Positions 43,497 through 49,166 of a stretch of DNA of 49,166 bases are shown piece after piece. Source of the DNA: an uncultured Clostridia bacterium. Lineage in GTDB: Bacteria; Bacillota; Clostridia; Christensenellales; UBA1242. The stretch's first letter is position 1; each line of letters opens with the position of its first letter. The DNA is taken from contig CALVJV010000043.1 in NCBI GenBank assembly GCA_944332395.1, positions 1 to 49,166 of the forward strand. Reading direction: 5' to 3'. The notes under the pieces are model-generated. The model was not told the DNA's origin and did no database searches. It saw only the letters and a program-made list of their open reading frames with translations. Position numbers and translations under genes: made by a program.

Positions 43497-46085
43497 TTAA
43501 TTGGTCTTTCTTTTAAAAATAAATTTAGTATCAAAATCTACAGTTAGAGCATCACCATCCATAACATTTCCTGACAGCATTTCTTCTGCAAGTTTATCTT
43601 CAATCTGTTGTTCAATAACTCTACGAAGAGGTCTTGCACCATAATTCCTATCATAACCCAATTTCACAATTTCATCAATTGCTCTTTTTGTAAAAGACAA
43701 TAAAATTCCTTTTGGTTGTAACTTTTTATTAAGAGCATCAATCATAATTTTTGCTATCTTTCTAATTTCGTCGTTGCTCAAATGTTCAAATACAACAACA
43801 GCATCAATTCTATTCAGAAACTCAGGTTTAAACTTTCTTTTTAGTGCATCTAATAATTTTTCACGCATATTTTTGTTTTCTTCTTCGATATCACCAAACC
43901 CAAGTTTGTTTTGCGAAGCAATTTCTGCAACTCCAACATTACTAGTTAAAATAATAATTGTATTTTTGAAACTAACAGTTGTTCCTTGTGAATCGGTCAA
44001 TCTACCCTCATCAAGCATTTGCAACAATATATTAAATACATCAGGATGTGCCTTTTCAATTTCATCAAAAAGCACTACAGAATATGGTTTTCTTTGAACT
44101 TGTTTGGTTAATTGACCGCCATCATCATGCCCAATATATCCAGGAGGCGCTCCAATGAGTTTTGCTACTGAATGAGGCTCCATAAATTCACTCATATCCA
44201 ATCTTATTATGTTGTTTTCATCATCAAACATGGCTTCGGCTATTGCCTTAGTTAGTTCAGTTTTTCCAACTCCAGTAGGGCCCAGAAATATAAAGGTTCC
44301 AATTGGTCTCTTTGGATCTTTTAATCCAGCCCTTGCACGCCTAATAGCCCTAGAAACTATGCCAACAGCCTCATCTTGACCAATAACGCGTTTGTGCAAC
44401 TCATCTTCAAGTTTAATTAATCTTTCACGTTCTGTTTCAGTCAACTTTGATACAGGAATGCCTGTCCAACGGCTAACAACATTAGCTACATCTTCAGCCA
44501 CAATGGTAGGATACTCTCTCACTGCAGACTCCGAAGCTTCCTTAATTTCTTTTATTTTTCCTCTAATTTCATTTGCTTTATTATAAAACTCTTCAGCTTT
44601 TCTATAATCATTAGATCGCAGAGCTTCTTCACGCTGTTGTTCCGCCTTTCTCAAAGAAGTCTCCAATTCTTTAAAATCTTTTGGGGCAACAGCTCTTGCA
44701 ACTTTAGCACGGCTAGCGGCTTCATCCATAAGATCAATGGCCTTATCCGGCAAAAATCTATCCATAATATATCTTACTGACAAATTAACGGCAGCCTCAA
44801 GAGCATCGTCAGAAATCTTGACCTTATGAAAAGCTTCATAACTATCTCGTAATCCTTTTAATATCAACAAAGTATCCTCTTCGCTTGGTTGATTTACCAT
44901 AATTGGCTGAAATCTTCGTTCAAGAGCTCTATCCTTTTCAATAAATTTTCTATATTCTTCTGTTGTCGTCGCTCCAATGGTTTGCAATTCACCTCTTGCC
45001 AAGTATGGTTTTAACATATCAGCTGGAGAAACTTCGCCATCTTTACTACCAGCTTGTGCAAGCATATGTATTTCATCAATAAAAACAATAATATTTTTAC
45101 TTGAAATAATAGTTTCAATTGCTTTTTTTAGTTTTTCTTCCATGCTGCCCCTATATTTTGTGCCAGCCATAAGAGAACCAATTTCAAATGAAAATATGGT
45201 TTTATTTTGCAAAAGTTCTGGGACATTCCCCTTAACAATCGCTTGAGCTAAACCTTCGACCACCGCGCTTTTTCCAACTCCAGCTTCACCAATTAACACA
45301 GGATTATTTTTTGTTTTCCTACATAATATTTCAATAATTCTATTTGTTTCTTGCTCTCTACCAATAATAGGATCCATTTTCCCTGCTCTGGCTCTTGCTG
45401 TCATATCAATTCCAAGATCTCTTAAAACCTCAGGTAATCCAGCATTAATATCTGCTTGCATCTTGGTATTATTTTTTCTACCAACTTCATAATTATTAAT
45501 TCTTTCTCCACTTCCCATTGGCATTTGCATAGTTGTTGTATTCCCATTGCCAAAACCAAAGAAATTTCTAAACATCGAACCAAATCCCAAATCATCAAAA
45601 GGATCCTCAAAATTAATTTCGGACACAGCAGAAGACAAAGATTGTCCTTGAAGAACTTTCGCTGTAGTTGAAATAACTTCTTCAATATCCACTCTAAAAA
45701 CCTTAGCCAACATTAAGTAAGCTTTGCATGAAGAATCGGACAAAATAGCATATAAAATATGTTCAGACAAAAGAAAATCGCTACCCATCTCATAAGCTAT
45801 TTGTTTAGCCATCCTAATACAATTTTTTGCACTAGGTGAATAATCTAATTCAATTTCCGAAATTGGCGTTTTAGTACCTGGATTTGTTCTAGTAATTTCT
45901 TGCGCAATATCATCACTAGTAACGCCATATGTATTCAAAATTTTACTCGCCAAAGATGCAGATGCATTAGCAAGGCCAAATAGGATATGCTCTGTGCCTA
46001 TTTCCTGTTCTCCCAGCCTATAAGCCAACGAACCAGCATCTGCTAATGCTTTCCTAACATTATCTGTCATAGAAGCTTCAAACAT
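43497..46085 (-). CDS. clpC: AAA+ unfoldase ClpC
   Basis: ClpC unfolds proteins for ClpP and is the partner of the McsB arginine kinase. The 862 residues comprise the N-domain (two repeats, 1-145), a long Gly/Phe/Asn-rich linker (about 146-210), AAA-1 with GEAGVGKS (266-273), a UVR-type middle domain (about 470-515), AAA-2 with GPTGVGKT near 603, and the ClpP-docking loop KLGFG. The linker carries an acidic and aromatic stretch (DPFDDLGFGSMFRNFFGFG) not seen in Bacillus ClpC. It is the last gene of the ctsR operon. Confidence 0.95.
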   Translation of the reverse strand: MFEASMTDNVRKALADAGSLAYRLGEQEIGTEHILFGLANASASLASKILNTYGVTSDDIAQEITRTNPGTKTPISEIELDYSPSAKNCIRMAKQIAYEMGSDFLLSEHILYAILSDSSCKAYLMLAKVFRVDIEEVISTTAKVLQGQSLSSAVSEINFEDPFDDLGFGSMFRNFFGFGNGNTTTMQMPMGSGERINNYEVGRKNNTKMQADINAGLPEVLRDLGIDMTARARAGKMDPIIGREQETNRIIEILCRKTKNNPVLIGEAGVGKSAVVEGLAQAIVKGNVPELLQNKTIFSFEIGSLMAGTKYRGSMEEKLKKAIETIISSKNIIVFIDEIHMLAQAGSKDGEVSPADMLKPYLARGELQTIGATTTEEYRKFIEKDRALERRFQPIMVNQPSEEDTLLILKGLRDSYEAFHKVKISDDALEAAVNLSVRYIMDRFLPDKAIDLMDEAASRAKVARAVAPKDFKELETSLRKAEQQREEALRSNDYRKAEEFYNKANEIRGKIKEIKEASESAVREYPTIVAEDVANVVSRWTGIPVSKLTETERERLIKLEDELHKRVIGQDEAVGIVSRAIRRARAGLKDPKRPIGTFIFLGPTGVGKTELTKAIAEAMFDDENNIIRLDMSEFMEPHSVAKLIGAPPGYIGHDDGGQLTKQVQRKPYSVVLFDEIEKAHPDVFNILLQMLDEGRLTDSQGTTVSFKNTIIILTSNVGVAEIASQNKLGFGDIEEENKNMREKLLDALKRKFKPEFLNRIDAVVVFEHLSNDEIRKIAKIMIDALNKKLQPKGILLSFTKRAIDEIVKLGYDRNYGARPLRRVIEQQIEDKLAEEMLSGNVMDGDALTVDFDTKFIFKRKTN

Positions 46086-46097
46086 AAAAAACCCTCC

Positions 46098-47099
46098 CTA
46101 AATTCTATTTTGTTTTAACATTTGTCCAACGTAATCGGCCCGAAAAATATTTTCTTTAATACCAACTAATGTATGTCCTGCAATTTTTGCCAAACCAGCA
46201 GGTTTACATACAAGGAATAATTTATCAATTAAATAATCATCTTTAAACCTTAATAGTCCCAAAACAACCCCTAACTTAACTTGAGACAACATTTGATTAA
46301 ATTCATCAACATTTAATGAAAATGCTCCAACTAACACAGCATAAGCTCTATAAATCATATCCTTAATTGCAACATCATTATCTTGAGACAATTTTTTTCT
46401 TTCTTCTTTTTCCATTTCTGCAATACGCCTAACTGAATCATTCAATTTTTGAATAATTTCTCTTTCGCTAATCCCCAAAGAACTAGCATTGGAAACCTGA
46501 AATAAATATCCATCTTCATCAGAGCCCTCACCTTTTTCTCCTCTAAAAGTTAGACCAAGTTTTTTCAAACTATCCTTTAACATATCAATTTTCCCAGATA
46601 AAGAAAGAGCAGGCAAAAACATCATAACAGAAGCTCTCAACCCCGTGCCAACATTCGAGATACATGATGTTAAAAAACCTAAATTGGGGTCAAAAGCAAA
46701 TCCTAGTTTTTCGTCTAATTTATTGTCAATAGACTCTAAAATTGAATAAGCCTGTTCTAAATTTAACCCATTTAATATGCATTGTTCACGAATGTGGTCT
46801 TCTTCATTTATCATAACCGAAATAGTCTCGTCGCTCGACAAAACAACGCCAGAAATATTAGCATTTTCTATTAATTTATTAGAAATTAAATGCTTTTCAA
46901 ACATAATATTCACATCATCGTTACTTAAAGAATTTAACTGAAAAATTTTTTGCTTAAATAATCCATCAATAGCATTAGCCACTTTACAAAAAATTCTATA
47001 ACCATCATCACTAGATAACATATGCGGAAACTTTTCGTTTGCCAAATTTCTAGCGAATCTAATTCTTGATGAAATAACTATTGAATTATTTTTTTGCAC
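46098..47099 (-). CDS. mcsB: Protein-arginine kinase McsB
   Basis: McsB phosphorylates arginines of misfolded proteins and of CtsR, marking them for ClpC. The 333 residues have the guanido-kinase N-terminus (SSRIRFARNLANEKFP), the active-site cysteine segment CISNVGTGLRAS and the phosphagen-kinase fold. Near the C-terminus the allosteric phospho-arginine pocket motif RDxxRA is replaced by ENIFRA (about 316-321). It overlaps mcsA by 14 bases. The start may be a weak codon within mcsA. Confidence 0.94.
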   Translation of the reverse strand: MQKNNSIVISSRIRFARNLANEKFPHMLSSDDGYRIFCKVANAIDGLFKQKIFQLNSLSNDDVNIMFEKHLISNKLIENANISGVVLSSDETISVMINEEDHIREQCILNGLNLEQAYSILESIDNKLDEKLGFAFDPNLGFLTSCISNVGTGLRASVMMFLPALSLSGKIDMLKDSLKKLGLTFRGEKGEGSDEDGYLFQVSNASSLGISEREIIQKLNDSVRRIAEMEKEERKKLSQDNDVAIKDMIYRAYAVLVGAFSLNVDEFNQMLSQVKLGVVLGLLRFKDDYLIDKLFLVCKPAGLAKIAGHTLVGIKENIFRADYVGQMLKQNRI

Positions 47100-47550
47100 T
47101 TTTAACTCCTAAAATTTCTTTTTTTAGTCCAGCAACTTCTTTTAAATCTCCTTGCTCAAGCGCTGCTCTCATTTTTAACATCAAAGCATCTAACCTAGTT
47201 TTAGACCATACTCTACTTGGCGACGTCTTTCCCAAATGTTTTACTTTGCCATGCCATTTTTCTGCTACATTAACTATACTATCAAAAACATAATAGCAAT
47301 CGGGGCAACCAACAAAACCAGTATCTAAAAACGCATCTTCAGTTGTTCCACATGTTGGACATTTTTTCTTCGTTGATGAACGCTCAAATAAAACGCGCTC
47401 ATAAGCCTCACCATTTTTTTCTGACTCTATCAATCCTAATTTTTGCGCACAAATTTTACATAAGCATAGAGGTTTTTTCTCACCACATACAATCATCTCA
47501 AAAACCATAGAACTGGGTCTTTGTCCGCAATTTTGACATAATTTAATCAT
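47086..47550 (-). CDS. mcsA: McsA, zinc-finger activator of McsB
   Basis: A 154-residue protein with paired CxxC zinc motifs (CQNCG near 5, CKIC near 31, CPTC near 60, CPDC near 78) and a C-terminal UVR motif (about 118-150). McsA activates McsB and helps control CtsR. It overlaps ctsR by four bases (ATGA) and mcsB by 14. Confidence 0.94.
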   Translation of the reverse strand: MIKLCQNCGQRPSSMVFEMIVCGEKKPLCLCKICAQKLGLIESEKNGEAYERVLFERSSTKKKCPTCGTTEDAFLDTGFVGCPDCYYVFDSIVNVAEKWHGKVKHLGKTSPSRVWSKTRLDALMLKMRAALEQGDLKEVAGLKKEILGVKSAKK

Positions 47551-48005
47551 TGATCATTTCCTTTTAATAAAAACAATAATATTCTTTTAAAACATTTAGC
47601 CCTAACAGCTTCACGCAAATTTATTGGCATTTCCAACGCAGCTTCAGAAAGCGCCACTTGTAAAATTTCTTTTTCGTGATTTGTAATCAAATTTTCATTT
47701 TGTAAATTTTCTAGCATATGAGTCATTCTTTTAAAAGACAACTCGCCACCAACACTTTCAACAATCGCATTTTCTGCATCATCTTTAAATGGCACGCGAA
47801 TTATTTTAACAAAACCTCCACCACCTCTCTGGCTTTCAATTAAGTATCCTCTATCTATAGTAAACCTAGTGTCTAAAACATAATTAATTTGACTAGGCGC
47901 ACAAGAAAAGAACGAGGCCAACTCATTTCTGGATATATCAACTTCGTTTTCATCTCCCAATGTTTTTAATAAAAATTGTTCAATAATATCCGACAATTTT
48001 GCCAT
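47547..48005 (-). CDS. ctsR: Heat-shock repressor CtsR
   Basis: CtsR represses class III stress genes. The ATG at 48005 (SD GGAGG, four bases upstream) gives 152 residues, starting MAKLSDIIEQFLLK. A winged HTH with the tetraglycine wing QRGGGGFVKIIRV, the thermosensing and DNA-contact element, is intact, followed by the dimerisation domain. It is first in the ctsR-mcsA-mcsB-clpC operon and has a CtsR box in its own promoter region. Confidence 0.95.
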   Translation of the reverse strand: MAKLSDIIEQFLLKTLGDENEVDISRNELASFFSCAPSQINYVLDTRFTIDRGYLIESQRGGGGFVKIIRVPFKDDAENAIVESVGGELSFKRMTHMLENLQNENLITNHEKEILQVALSEAALEMPINLREAVRAKCFKRILLFLLKGNDQ

Positions 48006-48016
48006 AAATCCTCCAA

Positions 48017-48033
48017 GGTCAGACAAAGTCAAA
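48017..48033 (+). promoter_or_regulatory. CtsR operator
   Basis: GGTCAGA, three bases, AGTCAAA is a near match to the CtsR heptad direct repeat (GGTCAAA-N3-GGTCAAA), with one mismatch in each half. It lies just downstream of the -10 box, overlapping the expected start of transcription. Confidence 0.75.
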
Positions 48034-48045
48034 ACTCACATTATG

Positions 48046-48074
48046 AGAATAACATTAAAACATTACTTTGTCAA
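48046..48074 (-). promoter_or_regulatory. Promoter of the ctsR operon
   Basis: On the minus strand TTGACA (48069-48074), 17-base spacer, TATTCT (48046-48051), immediately upstream of the CtsR operator. Confidence 0.75.
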
Positions 48075-48087
48075 CTATTTTAAAAAA

Positions 48088-48519
48088 TTATTTTCCAGTT
48101 GAGCCAAACCCACCAATTCCTCTTTTTGATTTGTGTTTAATGACAAAAGATTCCACTATATTAACTTTTTGTAATTTTGAAACTACTAATTGAGCAATTC
48201 TATCCCCAATATTTATCTTATAATCAACATCGGAAAAATTAGCCAACACAACTTTTAATTCTCCCTGATACCCGCAATCAATGGTTCCCACTCCATTTAA
48301 AACAAACACTCCATGTTTTGCGGCAAGTCCACTTCTAGATCTAACTTGTATTTCAAATCCTTTTGGTATTATCGCAACTAGACCAGTAGAAATAGTTAAA
48401 AAGCTTCTAGCTTTTATAATCGCATCTTCCACGCTGCAAACATCAATCCCAGCATCTGTTGCATGAGCAAACGAGGGCATGACCGCTTTTTCATTTATTT
48501 TTAAAAATTTTATAATCAT
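48088..48519 (-). CDS. dut: dUTP diphosphatase
   Basis: A 143-residue trimeric dUTPase that hydrolyses dUTP to dUMP, keeping uracil out of DNA. The five family motifs are present: HATDAGIDV, RSRSGLA, GTIDCGYQGEL, GDRIAQLV and the C-terminal GIGGFGSTGK. The start follows SD AAGGAGGG. It is a single-gene unit, with promoter TTGCAG-N17-TATTAT at 48538-48566 and the ctsR promoter downstream. Confidence 0.95.
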   Translation of the reverse strand: MIIKFLKINEKAVMPSFAHATDAGIDVCSVEDAIIKARSFLTISTGLVAIIPKGFEIQVRSRSGLAAKHGVFVLNGVGTIDCGYQGELKVVLANFSDVDYKINIGDRIAQLVVSKLQKVNIVESFVIKHKSKRGIGGFGSTGK

Positions 48520-48537
48520 AACTTCCCTCCTTGTTTG

Positions 48538-48566
48538 ATAATATCATAATACAAAAACATCTGCAA
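48538..48566 (-). promoter_or_regulatory. Putative promoter of dut
   Basis: On the minus strand TTGCAG (48561-48566), 17-base spacer, TATTAT (48538-48543), directly upstream of the dut SD. Confidence 0.5.
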
Positions 48567-48594
48567 CAAAACAAAATAAAGATAACTCAAATAT

Positions 48595-48623
48595 TTGACA
48601 ATCATTTCTACACTTGTTATAAT
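48595..48623 (+). promoter_or_regulatory. Consensus promoter of tRNA-Leu (GAG)
   Basis: TTGACA (48595-48600), 17-base spacer, TATAAT (48618-48623): exact sigma-A consensus 11 bases before the tRNA. Confidence 0.85.
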
Positions 48624-48634
48624 CAAATTCACAA

Positions 48635-48721
48635 GCGGGGATGGCGGAACTGGCAGACGCGCAAGTTTGAGGGGCTTGTGGTAGCAATACCGTTCGGGTT
48701 CAAGTCCCGTTCCTCGCACCA
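48635..48721 (+). tRNA. tRNA-Leu (GAG)
   Basis: Acceptor GCGGGGA/TCCTCGC (one G:T), long variable arm, anticodon stem CAAGT/GCTTG around TTGAGGG giving GAG. CCA is encoded at 48719-48721. Confidence 0.94.
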
Positions 48722-48818
48722 ATTAAAACTATCCACAATTACAATTGCTTGTAAGATGTGTTTCAAAAATTTTAAGTTTATTAAAAAATATCTAATTTTT
48801 TATATTTTTAAAAACAAG

Positions 48819-48848
48819 TTGACAAATCACATAAAACTATTACATCAT
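48819..48848 (+). promoter_or_regulatory. Possible promoter of the Cys-rich peptide gene
   Basis: An exact -35 TTGACA (48819-48824) is followed after 18 bases by the weaker CATCAT (48843-48848). The spacing is acceptable, but the -10 matches only four of six positions. Confidence 0.4.
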
Positions 48849-48876
48849 TAATTAAATAATCTGAATAAGAATGATT

Positions 48877-48990
48877 ATGAAAATTATTAAAGATGTAAAA
48901 ATAAAAACAAAAATTTGTACAGTATGCAACAACTATACCGGTTGTGGAAGCGATTCCGACAATCCATGTTCTGGGTCTATAACAGGTTAA
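48877..48990 (+). CDS. 37-residue Cys-rich peptide, possible RiPP precursor
   Basis: A short frame with a Lys-rich first third (residues 1-13, five Lys) and a tail of 24 residues without Lys or Arg that holds four Cys (14, 17, 23, 31), four Gly, four Ser and three Thr. The shape, basic leader plus Cys/Ser/Thr/Gly core, recalls ribosomally made, modified peptide precursors, but no family is certain and no modification enzyme is in the window. A small zinc-binding peptide is an alternative. An in-frame ATG six bases upstream (48871) could be the start instead. No SD is visible. A strong terminator follows 11 bases after the stop. Confidence 0.5.
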   Translation: MKIIKDVKIKTKICTVCNNYTGCGSDSDNPCSGSITG

Positions 48991-49001
48991 TACTTATTTA
49001 G

Positions 49002-49029
49002 AAAATTGAGAATTCATTCTCAATTTTTT
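49002..49029. terminator. Terminator after the Cys-rich peptide gene
   Basis: AAAATTGAGAAT and ATTCTCAATTTT form a 12-bp stem with a two-base gap (TC) at the tip, followed by TT on the plus strand and by TTTTCT on the minus strand. It can serve both the peptide gene and the transglycosylase gene coming the other way. Confidence 0.8.
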
Positions 49030-49097
49030 ATAAAGAAATAAAAGAATTTATAATTTAATCTAATTTTATTAATATCCTCACATATATTATCAACTGC

Positions 49098-49166
49098 TCA
49101 CAATTTCTTACTATAATATTTTTCAAGCTTTAAAACTCTATTAACATAATTTTTTGTTTCAGTAAA
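49098..49166 (-). CDS. C-terminal end of a lytic transglycosylase (partial)
   Basis: The last 22 codons before TGA (49098-49100) read FTETKNYVNRVLKLEKYYSK plus KL. ETxNYVxRVL is the highly characteristic end of the SLT (soluble lytic transglycosylase) domain, so the gene entering from the right should encode a peptidoglycan lytic enzyme. The body of the gene is outside the window. Confidence 0.75.
   Translation of the reverse strand, partial: FTETKNYVNRVLKLEKYYSKKL

Noticed and set aside
48516..48851. Frames on both strands over tRNA-Leu (GAG)
   Set aside because: They overlap the tRNA and its promoter; the protein sequences are tRNA-derived.

Overview
The window reads as a chromosomal segment of a low-GC (roughly 30% GC by eye), endospore-forming Firmicute, most likely an uncultured member of the Clostridia. 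The evidence is the sporulation set (spoIIGA, sigE, sigG, spoIVA, spoIIP, spoVD-type PBP, a YlmC/YmxH protein), the ctsR-mcsA-mcsB-clpC operon, a division/cell-wall (dcw) cluster, strong Shine-Dalgarno (SD) sequences and the standard genetic code (TGA is used as a stop). I see no phage, plasmid, transposase, CRISPR or rRNA sequence.

Layout. 1-1151: a frameshifted HTH gene fragment at the edge and an unrecognised protein. 1215-4485: plsY and der (overlapping) and a DUF512 radical-SAM protein. 4565-8103: a heterodimeric ABC exporter. 8186-10606: ten tRNA genes (nine on the minus strand, one on the plus) with a DUF6512-like membrane protein and a DUF2188-like charged protein between them. 10631-12249: a two-gene SufC/SufB (SmsCB-like) Fe-S scaffold operon. 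12336-16630: spoIVA, ylmC, sigG (plus strand), sigE and spoIIGA. 16705-31199: the dcw cluster, with ftsZ, ftsA, murA-ftsQ (plus strand), a DUF4932 metalloprotease, ftsW, murD, mraY, murE, spoVD, ftsL, rsmH and mraZ. 31341-35030: spoIIP, a membrane protein and a membrane-anchored MurF-like ligase. 35048-37956: an alpha/beta hydrolase, rimI, tsaB, tsaE and a deoC-like gene. 38025-42851: membrane protein, yhbY, obg, nth, a PucR-type HTH protein, a degenerate ABC ATPase and a small helical protein. 42889-48005: hpf, clpC, mcsB, mcsA and ctsR. 48088-49166: dut, tRNA-Leu, a 37-residue Cys-rich peptide gene, and the last 22 codons of a lytic transglycosylase.

How the genes fit together. The centre couples peptidoglycan precursor synthesis (murA, murD, murE, mraY, murF), the divisome (ftsZ, ftsA, ftsQ, ftsL, ftsW, PBP) and the mother-cell/forespore sigma cascade. 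MraZ probably represses its own promoter through two AAAAGTGGT boxes, and CtsR its own operon through a heptad repeat. Compared with the usual clostridial order, murA-ftsQ and sigG appear to have been flipped in place, and murG, murB and murC are absent from the cluster.

The points most worth a second look are the 37-aa Cys-rich peptide with its own promoter and terminator, a DeoC homologue whose Schiff-base lysine is methionine, an ABC ATPase with a destroyed P-loop beside a PucR HTH protein, a MurF whose substrate-binding N-domain is replaced by five membrane segments, and an 11-bp inverted repeat that encloses the SD of the gene upstream of spoIIP. All functional calls rest on motif recognition by eye; no database search was possible.
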